From Muscardinus avellanarius (Eukaryota; Chordata; Mammalia; Rodentia; Gliridae): 64,000 nt of DNA. Below are positions 11,264 to 22,170 of the stretch, one piece after another. The notes under the pieces are model-generated. The model had not been told where the DNA came from. It made no database searches and worked only from the letters and a program-made list of their open reading frames with translations. Numbering within the stretch: position 1 is the first letter of the stretch; every line of letters begins with the position of its first letter. The DNA lies in contig OY726565.1 of NCBI GenBank assembly GCA_963383645.1, positions 32,591,931-32,655,930 on the forward strand, given 5' to 3'. Made by a program: the position numbers and the translations under genes.

Positions 11264-11318
11264 TGGGTGGTACTGGGAATTGATTTCAGGTACATTCTAT
11301 CTCCAAACTACACTCTCA
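11217..11318 (-). repeat. (TG)n plus antisense ID half of a SINE
   Basis: About 22 TG dinucleotides lead into GGTACTGGGAATTGATTTCA and CATTCTATCTCCAAACTACA, the reverse complement of the dID half. On its own strand the copy therefore ends in (CA)n. It stops abruptly at the L1 at 11319. Confidence 0.8.
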
Positions 11319-11792
11319 GTTGAAAACTGTAGGATATGTATACAATGGAATTTTACTCAGCCATTAAAGAAAAATATAATTACATCATTTACAGGGAAAT
11401 GAAGGGAACTGAAGGACATTATACTGAGATTATTCAGTCACAAAAAATAAGAAATCAGATGCTTTCCTAATATGCGAAAGCTAGAGAAATATGTAAAAGG
11501 AGGAACTCCAGATGAAGAAGGAGATTCTATAGAGGAGCAAATAAGGTGATATCACTGAGGGGATGGGAGGGGGAAAGAGGGAAACTCTCTAAAACATATG
11601 TTGTACTTAAACAAACATATCAAAGTCAATCACTAAGCCAAGTATGGGAAGGAGAGATGGGGAGGAAATGGGCTGGGAATTGGGTATGGGCTAATTGGAT
11701 GATGTGTGCATGTATGTCTCCACCATCTTTTACCACATTAAGATGTATGACTACAACACACCAATAAAAAATTCAAAAAAGTTACATATATG
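11319..11792 (+). mobile_element. 5'-truncated L1 3' end (family A)
   Basis: It begins in the last codons of ORF2 (ATGGAATTTTACTCAGCCAT), passes the ORF2 end (AATAAGAAATCAGATGCTTT) and carries the complete family-A 3'UTR to CACACCAATAAAAAATTC. Confidence 0.85.
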
Positions 11793-12095
11793 CTATAGTT
11801 TGGATCATGACTGTTCCCTTAAGGCCTGTGGGTTGAAGACTTAGGCCCTATCCTGGGCTATTGGGAGGTGGTGAAGACTAAGAGCTGGAGCCTAGTGGGA
11901 GGTTTTCTGGTCATTGAGACTGTGCAGCCCTACTCCTTTCTATTTCTATTATTTACTCTTACCAAGAAATGACTGATTTTGCCTCACCATGTGCTCCCAC
12001 TATAATGTGACACAACAGGCCCAAAGGGACAAGGATAACCAATCATGTACCAAACCTCCCTAACTATGAGTCAAAATAAACTTTTTCTTTTTATA
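11793..12095 (+). mobile_element. MaLR-type solo LTR (probable)
   Basis: It starts with GCTATAGTTTGGATCATGAC, contains the GGGAGGTGGTGAAG and CCTAGTGGGAGGTTTTC blocks typical of MST/MLT-like LTRs, and ends with GAGTCAAAATAAACTTTTTC, a polyadenylation region. The internal part is eroded. The family is assigned from motif memory only. Confidence 0.55.
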
Positions 12096-12129
12096 AAAAA
12101 TATTTTTAAAATAGGGCCTTACTAGGTTC

Positions 12130-12230
12130 ATGGGTATATTGTTGGGTTGCTAAGGCTATCCTCAATACCCTATAATCCTTCTGTGTCAGCCTCTCAAGTA
12201 CTGGGTTTATAGGCATGAGCCACCACACCT
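12130..12230 (-). repeat. Antisense B1-like SINE fragment
   Basis: The end CAAGTACTGGGTTTATAGGC ... GAGCCACCACACC matches the reverse complement of the B1 half. The ID half is absent and the copy is diverged. Confidence 0.65.
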
Positions 12231-12943
12231 TACTAGGCCCACTACATTCTTGATGCTGCTCCAAATACACCATGAAAATTGATTTGCATCAAGGTGACAT
12301 TTTATGTATACTCACGAGATGATTCATTCTTTGTCCTTATTTTACTTATCCCATCAATAGCTTTTGACAAAGTTGATTGCTCTTAACATGTGGACTTCCA
12401 GGACATCAGACTCAACTGTTTTTTCTCTTTCTTCTGAGTTCACTTTTTTGCAGCCTCACATGTCTGTTCTACTTCTTGCCCTGTATCTTTAACTCTGGAA
12501 TGCTTAGGGCTAGATTCTGGGCCTCTGTGATCACTGAGCTTCTTAACAATCTTACAGTTACAGCTTTCAAATCAATCCATTTGTGGATGACTGAAATGTG
12601 TTAGCTCTAGCCCAGTGTTTTATTTTAAGTTTTAGAATTATATATTTAAAACCACTTAATATCTCTAATAGAGATACATTTTAAATTGACATGTTCAACT
12701 AAGTAGATGTAGAGAGAAGAGTTGGAAGTTGACATTAAGAAAGTCTAAAAATAAAATATAAAAATAGAGAGGAAACATCAAAATAAATTTATATTCTTTG
12801 ATTTTAGAAGTATTCTTTAAATTATGTAACAAAGATATAGCAATGACAAGCTAAAGGTACTGTAAGATGTAATAATTTTTAGGAATTGAATGTTAACAAG
12901 TTCAAGAAACTCCCTAAATTGATAAGAGGAGATTTGTTATTTC
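12231..12943. other. Unassigned sequence
   Basis: Short frames only (longest 75 codons at 12377-12604, hydrophobic, unsupported). No repeat was recognised. Confidence 0.45.
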
Positions 12944-14027
12944 AAAACTCCTTTTATTAAGGAGAATCAATACATGGGATTGCATGAAACTGAAGAGCTT
13001 CTGTTCAGCAAAGGAAACTATCAAGAACCTCAATCGAGAGCCAACAGAATGGGAGAAGATTTTTGCCACCTACCCCTCCGATAGAGGACTAATATCTAGA
13101 ATATACAGAGAACTCAAGAAACTCAACACTAAGAAAACAAAGCATCCAATAACAAAATGGGCAAATGAACTAAATAGATACTTCACAAAAGAAGAAATTC
13201 AAATGGCCAATAAATGCATGAAAAAATGCTCAACATCACTGGCAATCAGAGAGATGCAAATCAAAACTACCCTGAGATTTCACCTAACTCCAACTAGAAT
13301 GGCAATCATTCAAAACACAAACAACAACAGATGCTGGCGAGGATGTGGAGAAGTGGGAACTCTAAGACATTGTTGGTGGGATTGCAAATTAGTGCAACCA
13401 CTTTGGAAAACAGTATGGAGAATCCTCAGAAGAATGGGAACAAATCTTCCATTTGATCCAGCAATACCACTGTTGGGTATCTATCCAAAAGAAAAGAAAC
13501 CAAACTACCAAACTAATGCATGTGTATCTATGTTCAAAGCTGCACAATTCACCATAGCCAAACCATGGAACCAGCCAAGATGTCCATCAACAGATGAATG
13601 GATTACAAAACTATGGGATATGTACACAATGGAATTTTACTCAGCCATCAAAAAAAACTCAATTACGTCATTTCCAGGGAAATGGATGGAACTGGAGGAC
13701 ATTATGCTAAGTGAGATTAGTCAGTCACAAAAAATAAGAAATCAGATGCTTTAGCTAATATGTGAGAGTTAGGGAGAAAAGAGGAGCAAACAAGATAACC
13801 TAAAGGAAGAGAAAGGAGGGGGAAGAGAAAAATCTCTAAAGCACACAATGTACTTAAACATATCGAAGTCAATCACTAAGCCAAGCAAGGAAGGGAGGGA
13901 CAGGGAGGGAATGGGGTGGTATTTGGTTAGGGGTTAAATCAGCGATGAGTACATGTTTGTACACACAAGTTTTTTACCCCAATAAGTTGTATGAATATAA
14001 TGCACCAATAAAAAAAACTCCTTTTAT
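12944..14027 (+). mobile_element. 5'-truncated L1 (family A) with TSD
   Basis: A 14-bp perfect TSD AAAACTCCTTTTAT lies at 12944-12957 and 14014-14027. The insertion (12958-14013) holds the C-terminal part of ORF2 and the complete family-A 3'UTR ending in ACCAATAAAAAA. The target TTTT/GAA on the nicked strand fits the L1 endonuclease preference. Confidence 0.93.
12984..13754 (+). pseudogene. L1 ORF2 C-terminal fragment, 256 codons open
   Basis: This is the C-terminal region of the L1 ORF2 protein, downstream of the endonuclease and reverse transcriptase, which are both missing. The frame is uninterrupted to the natural stop. It has the block [20 protein letters not shown] at residues 35-54 and the Cys-rich motif with C117, C121, H129 and C134 followed by [14 protein letters not shown]. 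It ends ...QKIRNQML. The first ATG is internal to ORF2, so it is not a true start. Without RT or endonuclease it is a dead 5'-truncated copy, but the intact frame and perfect TSD suggest a recent insertion. Confidence 0.9.
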
Positions 14028-14091
14028 CAATTTTTAAAGATACTACAGAGACAAAAAAAGAAACGGAGAAAAACACACAGTCTATTGCACA

Positions 14092-14092
14092 G

Positions 14093-14124
<32 letters not shown>

Positions 14125-14307
14125 ACACACACACAAAACTGGGCATGGTAATGCACATTGATCATTCCAGTACTTATGAGGCTGAAACAAGAAGATTGTA
14201 AGTTTCAGCAACTTAGTGAGACCCTCAGGAACCTAGAAAGACCACATTTAAAATAAAAAGACAAAAAGGGCTGAGAGTGTAGCTCTGAGTTCAATCTCCA
14301 AATACAC

Positions 14308-14344
<37 letters not shown>

Positions 14345-14600
14345 CAAACATCAAGCATAGTGGTATGTGCCTGAGAAAGAAGAATCACAGGTTTGAGGCC
14401 AGTGTGAGGCAACTTAGTGAGACCTTGTTTCAAAACAAAAAATAAAACAGGGCTTTAGAGTAGCTCAGAAGCAGAATACCCTGGGGTTCAAAACTCAGTA
14501 TGGCAAACACATACATGTGTCTACACACACACACAAACACACACATACACACACACAAACACACACACACACATGCACACACACACACACACCTAGAAAA
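14092..14600 (+). repeat. Two tandem SINEs with (CA)n tracts
   Basis: A (CA)n tract at 14092-14133 precedes SINE 1 (about 14137-14307), whose ID half runs into a second (CA)n (14308-14342). SINE 2 (about 14350-14515) ends in a third, impure (CA)n (14520-14592). Both SINEs are diverged B1-dID dimers. The (CA)n replaces the usual poly(A). Confidence 0.75.
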
Positions 14601-15160
14601 ACCAACAAAAACTGAAATCTTACAAAATCTGATCTATGCCATTTTTGAATTCACTTTTATCTACCTTCCAAGATGACTTGGCATATCTCAGTAATAATGA
14701 CTCCTAAAATTTTAAACAAGAGTTATAAAAAGATTTACTACTACTTGAAGTGATAATAAATCTTTTTAAATGCTTTAAAGTATAAATAAAAATAATATGA
14801 CTACTTTCCAATTTGTCTTATGGGTTTTATATATTTTATACTAAGAGCAAGCAAGGAAAGAAATATGGGCTAATTTCAATTATGAAAAATATATAATCCC
14901 TTTCAAAATAAAAATAAGACACTATTACTAATTTGGAATCCAAAATGCAAGGTGGTTAGCATTCAAAAGTCAATTAACAAGTTACACCAACAGAATTAAT
15001 GAGATTTCATATCTCAATAGAACAGGAACAAAGGTGAAAATCATTTTAAAAATGTGTAGCAAATAAGTAATAGAAGGAATCAACTTAATCTGCTAAAGGT
15101 TATTACATAAAATATGTTAGAATAATTTTCTTTATACCAAAAACAAATTAATAAGATATA
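14601..15160. other. AT-rich sequence, possibly very old L1
   Basis: Isolated phrases resemble L1 but cannot be aligned by eye with confidence. No gene was seen. Confidence 0.35.
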
Positions 15161-15164
15161 CTAC

Positions 15165-15535
15165 CATAGTGAACATTATACTAGATGTTTTAACCATTGC
15201 AATAAGACAAAGTAAGTAAATAAGTAAAAAGTATAAATAAGGTGAGAGAAAACAAATAAAACTGGTATCATTTACAAATATACTATCCACATAAAAAATC
15301 CAAATAACTTTACAAGCAATTACAAAAATTAATAGTCAGTGAGCAAGGAACCTGGGTAAAGAATAAACATCCCACAAAGACTTTCGTCCCTTTAAAGATA
15401 TCAAAAAGCTATTCCTTTAAGATCAGAAATATGCAAAGGATGCCCACTCTTGCCACTTGTATTGAATATAATATTAGAAGTCCAAGCCATAGCAATTAAG
15501 AAGAACAAATAAAGAGCATCAAAATTGCAAAGGAA
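15165..15535 (+). mobile_element. Old L1 ORF2 fragments, target of the RALY retrocopy
   Basis: 15165-15400 resembles diverged ORF2 (ATTGCAATAAGACAAAGTAA ...). 15412-15535 is a better-preserved RT-region piece (GGATGCCCACTCTTGCCACT ... AGAAGTCCAAGCCATAGCAA). The second piece continues after the retrocopy at about 17066 (AAAAAGTTATCTTTCTTTTT), as expected for an L1 interrupted by an insertion. Confidence 0.65.
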
Positions 15536-17065
15536 CGCGGCGGGACGCACTGCGGAGCCTGCTCGGCGCTCGGGACCTCGGCGCGGTGCACCCTTTTCAG
15601 AGACAATTGCTGCCAACTCTATAACCCGAAGGAAGAACTAGCTATCTAAGCTCAGTGTGGTGCTGGTAGCCACCATGTCCTTGAAGATCCAGACAAGCAA
15701 TGTAACCAACAAGAATGATCCGAAGTCTATCAACTCTCGAGTGTTCATTGGAAATCTCAACACAGCTGTAGTGAAGAAGTCGGATGTGGAGACCATCTTT
15801 TCCAAATACGGCCGTGTGGCCGGCTGTTCTGTGCACAAGGGCTATGCCTTTGTCCAGTATGCCAATGAGCACCATGCCCGGGCAGCTGTGCTTGGAGAGA
15901 ATGGGCGGGAACTGGCTGGGCAGACCCTAGACATCAACATGGCTGGAGGGCCCAAGCCCAACAGACCCAAGGGGCTAAAGAAAGCAGCATCTGCCATATA
16001 CAGGCTCTTCGACTACCATGGCCGCCTGTCGCCTGTGCCAGTGCCCAGGGCAGTCCGTGTGAAGCGACCCCGGGTCATAGTCCCTTTGGTCCGTCGTGTC
16101 AAAACCATCATACCCGTCAAGCTCTTTTCCCGCTCCACAGCTATCACCACTGGTCCAGCCAAGATCAAGTTAAAGAGTAGTGAGCTGCAGGCCATCAAGA
16201 CAGAGCTGACACAGATCAAGTCCAACATTGATGCCCTGTTGGGCCTCTTGGAGCAGATCGCTGAGGAGCAAAAGGCCAACCAAGATGGCAAGAAGAAGGG
16301 TGACAGTGGTGGCGGTGGCAGCAGCAGTGTTGGCAGTGGCGGTGGCAGCAGCAGTGTTGGTGGGAGGCGGCGGCAGCGGCAGTGTTGCTGGTGGCAACAG
16401 TGGCAGCACTGGTGGCAACACCGGCGGCACTACCGGCGGCACTAGTGGCAACACCGGCGGCACTGGTGGAATAGCAGCAGCGGCACTGGTGGCAACACCG
16501 GCGGTGGCACTGGTGGCAGTGGCGGCCGTGGTAGGCGGCCACTAGCCCCCCAAGAGGACACAGCTTCTGAGGCAGGCACTCCCCAAGGAGAAGTCCAGAC
16601 TCGAGATGAAGGTGATGAGGAGGGCCTGCTGACGCATAGCGAGGAAGAACTGGAGCACAGCCAGGACACAGATGCGGAGGACTGGGCCTTGCAGTAAGCA
16701 GGAGCAGTGGCCACCAGCAAGAGGAAGACATCAATGTCCCAGGCCTCAAGCTGGCCACCCACCCTTGGAGGCCAACTCATAGTGGGTACCAGAGGAAAGC
16801 TGGGAGCAGGCACCCATTCATGCATCCCAGCCTGAGCTAAATCCCCTACAGGTGGAGTTACTGGCCTACCCCTTTCCCATGCATCCTCCTGGCCTACACT
16901 GCCCAGACCAAAGGGCAGGTCGGGACAGGGGTTTTTCCACACTCAGCCTTCCCTCCCCAGGACACTCCCAGGCTTGGGGTTTTTCTATAGGTTCAGAGGG
17001 GTGGGTGTTACAAGAAGGGGACCCTGACAATAAAGAGATTGGATCAAAAAAAAATTGTAAAGGAA
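15521..17065 (+). pseudogene. Processed retrocopy of RALY, full-length mRNA with TSD
   Basis: This is a reverse-transcribed copy of the mRNA for RALY, an hnRNP C-related nuclear RNA-binding protein. It is intronless and carries a GC-rich 5'UTR, the coding region (15675-16697), a 3'UTR with AATAAA at 17029-17034 and an A9 tail. Flanking 15-bp repeats AAAATTGCAAAGGAA (15521-15535) and AAAATTGTAAAGGAA (17051-17065) match at 14 of 15 positions. The target is an old L1. The integration site TTTT/GATG fits L1 endonuclease. Protein identity is clear from the RRM, the NLS region and the acidic C terminus. Confidence 0.95.
15675..16697 (+). pseudogene. RALY: RALY-like coding region, two opposite frameshifts
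   Basis: The start ATG at 15675 has a strong Kozak context (GCCACCATG). Residues 1-109 contain one RRM with RNP2 VFIGNL at 23-28 and RNP1 KGYAFVQY at 55-62. Then follow the basic region (VKRPRV, LVRRVK) and a leucine-rich coiled coil ([20 protein letters not shown]). Y109 joins R110 directly, so the 16-residue Tyr/Asp-rich segment of the long RALY isoform is absent. The frame shifts near 16361-16371 in the Gly-rich repeat, meets TAG at 16443 and shifts back near 16468-16475. After that the acidic tail (HSEEELEHSQDTDAEDWALQ) is read in the original frame to TAA at 16695. The uninterrupted frame from the ATG is 256 codons. It is probably not functional, although an RRM-containing truncated product is possible if transcribed. 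Confidence 0.9.
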
Positions 17066-18000
17066 GAAAAAAGTTATCTTTCTTTTTATATGAACAGTAC
17101 TCTGTTTACTGGGCATCACTCAATGAATATTATTTAATTGGCTAATTTGGAGATTAATAGAGTTAATGAAAAACATGCAACAAAAGTTGATTCTTTTCTG
17201 AAGTAGGCTCTGTTTAGTGTGAAATGTCAGAACCTTGTCATTGGTTTTGAAATCTTCACCATAGAACATAGTCAAAACTTCAGTCCATGTCATCTACAAA
17301 CAGTGAAAGTTTAAGTTCTTCTTTTCCTATTTGTACTCCTTTGACTTACTTTCTTGCCTTATTGCACTGGCTAGAGTCTCAAGTACTATATTGGAGAGAA
17401 GTGGTGATATTTAAGTCTTTAATCAATTTTGAGTTTATTTTTTTGCAACCAGGAAGAGATAAGAGTCTACTTTTATTGTACTGTATGTGAATTTTCCCAA
17501 CTCAATTCACTGAAAAGACTTTTCTTTCTTGAATATATATTCTTAGTACCTTTGTACTTCAAGGCTTTCCATTCAATTTCATTGGTCTGTTTCTTTTTTA
17601 ATTTAAGGCAAATACTATACTATTGATTACAACATCTTTGTAGTATATTTTGAAGTCAGGTAGTGCAATGCAACTTACATTGTTGTTTTTGTCCAATGTA
17701 GCTTTCTTTATTTGGGGGTGTTTTGTGGTTTCATATAAATTTTAGTATTTTATAGATTTTTATTAACAATGTGACTGGTGTTTTTATAAAAACTGCATTC
17801 GATCTGTAAAATGCTATGGGTAATATAAACATTTAAATGGTATATTGATTTCTTTCATTTCATGAAGATAGAATATCTTTGTAGTGTGTTTTCTCTTTAT
17901 TTTATAAATATTTAAACTTTTTATTATAGAGATTTTTCACTTGTTTAGGTTAATACCTATATGCTTTTCCTTTTTAGCTCTTTTTTTTTAGGTGAAGGTG
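17066..18000 (-). mobile_element. Old L1 fragments, mostly antisense
   Basis: 17066-17130 completes the L1 piece split by the retrocopy (plus orientation). 17283-17400 and 17401-18000 read as antisense, diverged ORF2 (CTAGAGTCTCAAGTACTATA; TTCATTGGTCTGTTTC; TATTTTGAAGTCAGGTAGTG). All are heavily decayed. Confidence 0.6.
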
Positions 18001-19110
18001 AGTTTAATGTCCAAATAGCATAAACTAATTGCATCCAAAACCATTTTCAAATCCATTTTTAAATCCATCTTCAAATCCATCTTTAAACTAGTCAAAAGAA
18101 CAGGTTATGATTTTTATAAAATCACTTAACACTGAAATAATAAAGACCTCTTAGAAGGCAGTTGACTCTACCATGTCACCATCATAGCCAAAATGATGTC
18201 TTTCCATATTTCCTAAAAACATTGTTTTTGTTCACAATTGTGCTACTTTAGCACTAGTCCAACCAGTTAAAATACCCACATCTCTTATAGAGTACATTGT
18301 GAGAGTATACCATTGACTCAATATGGCATTACACTTATTTTAAAGCAAATAAAAAAGAAATAATAATCCAAGACAAGAAACTATAAATGAGATAGATAGA
18401 AAGAGATAAACTGAGATTCATGGCACAAGGGTGATGAACATAATGGAAAAAATCCAAAAGCCTAGTGAGTGGCTGGGGATGTTAAGAGTTGACAGTAATA
18501 AGAACTAAAACCAATTACAAATAAATGAGAAGCTTCCTCTTTCTTTCTTCCTTTCTTTCTTTTTTCTTCCTTTCTTTCTCATTTTTTCCTCAAAACAAGA
18601 ACCTGTCAAAATATATTGGAAACTGTAATTGCTACAAGTCCTTAAGGCACCCCCCCCTAAAATTAGGCTGTGGCAATGCTGCAGCTACAGCCTATGTGTA
18701 CGTTTGCTGATGGCTTCTTAAACCTTGAGCCAAGAATAGGGTATGAGAACCCAGCTGATTTTAAAAGCAGAGACACACAAATGTAGCAGAAGAGCTCTGG
18801 CTGAATTGACCATTCTGGGTTTTTTAAAAATCAGAAATATTAAGAGTCATGTAGTATGGGAAAGTAATAAACGTCCCCTTGGATCTTCCTACCTTACTTT
18901 TTACAAATGGATGACTGTGTTGCAGCTCTTGAAAATGGCTCTGCATCTGCACCAAGAGAAGCTACACTCCATCTCTACCTACAAGAGGGTTTGTTGGCTT
19001 AAGGGGACTTTACTGTCTTGGTATCAGTTTCTGAGCTATTAAATCTATTCCCAAAGTTGGACTGTCTCAAAGATAAACAAAGAGCTTTTTAAATGGGATC
19101 AAATCCTCGA
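18001..19110. other. Unassigned sequence with pyrimidine-rich tract
   Basis: A (CTTT/CCTT)n tract lies at about 18538-18590. The 18600-19080 block has balanced composition and could be an LTR remnant, but I see no diagnostic ends. No supported frame was found. Confidence 0.4.
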
Positions 19111-19114
19111 TTTT

Positions 19115-20135
19115 TATTTCAGACTATTTTTCTTGGCAAATAGCAATGTTATTGGTTTTTGTATGCTGATTTTGTATCCTGCAAGTTTGCTGAATTATTA
19201 GTCATAATAATTTTTAGAGCCGTCTGAGGTTTTCTATATGTAAGATTATGTCATCTGAAAACAGTGACAATTGGCTTCAAAAGACAAACAAAATAGAAAA
19301 ATATTAAATAGGATAACAAAAAAAGAGAGTGAATACTCAAATAATAAAATCACTGATAAAGAAAAATTTTCTGACATCACAGAACAACAAAGGATCATTA
19401 AAGATTATTATGAGCACTCATATATTCAAAATTTGCTAACCTAGAAGAAACTGACAAGTTCCTAGACACATATTCCTCACCAAAATTAAATAATAAAGAA
19501 ATGAAAAACCAGAAGAAACCAATAACTACTAACAAGATTGAATCAGAAAAGAAAAATACTTCTGGAGTTCTGTCAAATATTTAAAGAACAACTAACACAA
19601 AATTTTATTTCATGCTTCAAAATACATAAGAGTAAGAAATTTTTCCAAACAAGTTCTGTGAATTCAGTGTTTCCCGTGATACCAAAACCAAATAAGAGTG
19701 AAAAAAAGCTGTAGAATAATGTTATTGATGAATATAGATGCAAAACTTTTCAGCAAAATACTAGTAAACCAAATACAAAAGCACATTAAAAAGATTATTT
19801 GCAATGATCAAGTGGATTCATCACAGAGATGCAAGGATGATTCGTTATAAGCAAATCAATAAACACGATACATTACATCAACAGAATAAAGGAAAAAAAT
19901 TTATCATCTCAATAGATGAATAAAATGCAATTGACAAAAAAGTCCCATAATAAAAAGTGCATAACAAATTAGGTATAAAAAATGTCCCTCAACATAATAA
20001 ATATCATTTATAATAAGTCAATAATTAATTTTGTTGAATAGAAAAATATGAATGCTTTTTTCTAAGATCTGAAATAAGACAAGAATGAGAAATTTTACCA
20101 TTTTTAGTTTAAGTAAAGAATTTGGAAATCTATCA
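19115..20135. mobile_element. Old L1 ORF2 fragments in both orientations
   Basis: 19115-19275 is antisense (GTATCCTGCAAGTTTGCTGA). 19290-20135 is sense, from before the RT into the RT (ACTGACAAGTTCCTAGACAC; CACATTAAAAAGATTATTTG; ATCATCTCAATAGATGAA). The two pieces are not arranged as expected for a single 5' inversion, because the antisense piece is the more 3' part of ORF2. Confidence 0.65.
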
Positions 20136-20465
20136 AATAAAAAAATAAGAAGGAAAATTTAAAAAATTATTGTAGCACTTCAAACTTAGGTTCCCAGGAA
20201 CACAGTACTTCCATGAGTATAACTGAGGGCTAAAGAGTATTCCACAAGGAAGATGATGATGATGATGAGAGATGTTTTTAGAAGAATAAAGAAAAGAAAA
20301 ATTATCATTTGCCAGTTATTTAACTATATATATCTATATATCTATATCTATATCTATCTATATATATAGTTGTATATATAGTATACAGTGAAATGACACT
20401 AGATGACTAAAGTATTCAAACCTATTAAGTAATATAGTGAACCATGCAACAAATACTATTAAGCG
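20136..20465. repeat. Unassigned AT-rich DNA with (GAT)n and (TATC)n tracts
   Basis: A short GAT run lies at about 20250-20268 and a TATATC/TATC-type simple repeat at about 20325-20372. Nothing else was recognised. Confidence 0.6.
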
Positions 20466-20469
20466 GAAG

Positions 20470-20698
20470 TTAGAGCCATGCGTGGGGGTACACATCTGTA
20501 ATCTCAGTACTTGGGAGGCTGAGAAAAGAGAATTGGAGTTCAATATCAGCCTCAGCAATGTAGCCAGATTCTTAGCAACCTAGGGAGATTATGTTTTAAA
20601 ATAAAAAATAAAAAGTCAATAGTGCTGGTAATGTAGGTTGGAGGTAGAAGGCCCATGGGTTCAATCCCTAGCATTAAAATAAAAATAAATAAGAAGTT
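20470..20698 (+). repeat. B1-dID SINE
   Basis: Complete dimer from GAGCCATGCGTGGGGGTACA to CAATCCCTAGCATTAAAATA, with a short flanking AAGTTAG repeat. Confidence 0.8.
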
Positions 20699-20952
20699 AG
20701 AAGACATGAAATCTCCCTAGGTTCCACATATTAGGAGAGGGAAATTCCCTAATGTACTTTATGTACATTCACAAACATATCGAAGTCAATCATGAAGCCA
20801 AACATGAGAAGGAGGGAGGAGGAAGGAATGGGGTGTGAACTGGGGAAGAGCTAAATGAGCGATGTGTGCATGTTTGCCTCCACCATCTTAAATTCCATTA
20901 AAATATATGACTACAATGCACCAAAAAAATTTAAAAAGAAGACATTAAATCT
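20699..20952 (+). mobile_element. 5'-truncated L1 3'UTR (family A), 222-bp insert with TSD
   Basis: The TSD AGAAGACATGAAATCT (20699-20714) and AGAAGACATTAAATCT (20937-20952) match at 15 of 16 positions. The insert holds only the end of the family-A 3'UTR (ATGAAGCCAAACATGAGAAG ... ACTACAATGCACC). It landed immediately next to the preceding SINE. Confidence 0.85.
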
Positions 20953-21171
20953 AGCATTATATTCTATACTTAATCATTATAAAATGTATTGAATCAAATT
21001 AAATTATGCATAAAATATTTTGTCTTATAACATAGTCTGCACTTGATGATAGAATATAAATTGTGATTTGCCTTATGAGAAAGTAGAAAAACATAATACC
21101 TTTAGTAGCCATATTTGACCAATGAATTTGGAAGTTTTTATTTTAGTATTGTCTTTACATAACACTAAAAG

Positions 21172-21411
21172 GGAATCAGTAGCCGGGCGTGGTGACGCAC
21201 GCTTGTAATCCCAGCATTTGGGAGGCTGAGTCCTGAGGATCGTGGTTCACGGACAGCCTCAGTTACTTAGTGAGGCCCTCTGCAACTCAGTGAGACCCGG
21301 TTTCAAAATAAATAATAAAAAATAGGGCAGGGGGTGTAGCTCGAAGGTCGAATGCCCCTGGGTTCCATCCCCAGACCCGCAAAAAAAAAAAAAAAAAAAA
21401 AAGGAATCAGT
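21172..21411 (+). repeat. B1-dID SINE, young-looking, poly(A) tail
   Basis: The dimer is close to the apparent consensus (AGCCGGGCGTGGTGACGCAC; CTCAGTGAGACCCGGTTTCA), with a long A-tail and a GGAATCAGT repeat on both sides (21172-21180, 21403-21411). Confidence 0.9.
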
Positions 21412-21586
21412 TATTTTAAGTTCACTTTGAAAACAGCCTTCTAGTGTATTAAATAACTTTCAGAAGGAATTTAATTCAGTGAAATCAAATAAATAATTAT
21501 TTTCAAAATGAAAAAGCGCCTAGATATGGAAAATGGACTGGAAAGAAATGGCTTTCTAGTTCTATATGTGAAAAAAAGTATTAATT

Positions 21587-21803
21587 ACTCATGAGTAATT
21601 TATTTATTTATTTTGGTGGTACTGGGGTTACTGGAAGCCCTTCAACCTTAGGGCTACACTCCCAGACCTATTTTATATATTTTTATTTGGAAACAGGTTC
21701 TCTTAAGCCAGAGCGGCTGGCTTCCAACCTGCGCGATCCACCTGTCTCCTCACCACCTGTCTCTCAAGCGCGCCATCACGCCCAGCAACTCATGAGTAAT
21801 TTA
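21587..21803 (-). repeat. B1-dID SINE, type with GGTCTGGGAGTGTAGCC, perfect TSD
   Basis: The TSD ACTCATGAGTAATTTA at 21587-21602 and 21788-21803 matches at 16 of 16 positions. The antisense SINE (21603-21787) has a (TTTA)-rich tail complement. Confidence 0.92.
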
Positions 21804-21944
21804 AACTCACCTTCTGAAATATAATTATATTGCCATAGAAAAATTCACAATTATTTATTGAATAGTTATTTCATGTTTTGAACAAATTATGGTAATTATG
21901 TCTGATACCTAAAAAATTCTAAATTAGAAAAGTAAATGTAACAA

Positions 21945-22170
21945 ATTTTTTTGTGTGTGGGTCTGGGAATGGAACCCAGGGGCATTTGACCTCCAAGCTG
22001 CACTCCTTGCCCAATTTTTTATACTTTATTTTAAAACCGGTCTCACTGAGTTGCAAAGGGCCTCACTAAGTAGCTGAGGCTGTTCGTGAACCGCAATCCT
22101 CTGGTCTCAGCCTCCCAAATGCTGGGATTACAAGCGTGCACCACCACAACTGGCTATAACAATTTTTAAT
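21945..22170 (-). repeat. B1-dID SINE, antisense
   Basis: Complete dimer on the minus strand, from GGTCTGGGAATGGAACCCAG to GTGCACCACCACAACTGGCT. It is flanked by similar TAACAA(A)TTTTT sequence. Confidence 0.85.

Noticed and set aside
11107..11402. Val/Cys and His/Thr repeat frames
   Set aside because: (TG)n artefacts. The same applies at 14094, 35238 and 38107.
16216..16758. 180-codon antisense frame across the RALY retrocopy
   Set aside because: It is a shadow of the GC-rich Gly repeat on the opposite strand, and the sense strand explains the sequence.
19115..20135. A third twin-primed L1
   Set aside because: The antisense part is the more 3' portion of ORF2, the reverse of what twin priming gives, so two separate old insertions are more likely.
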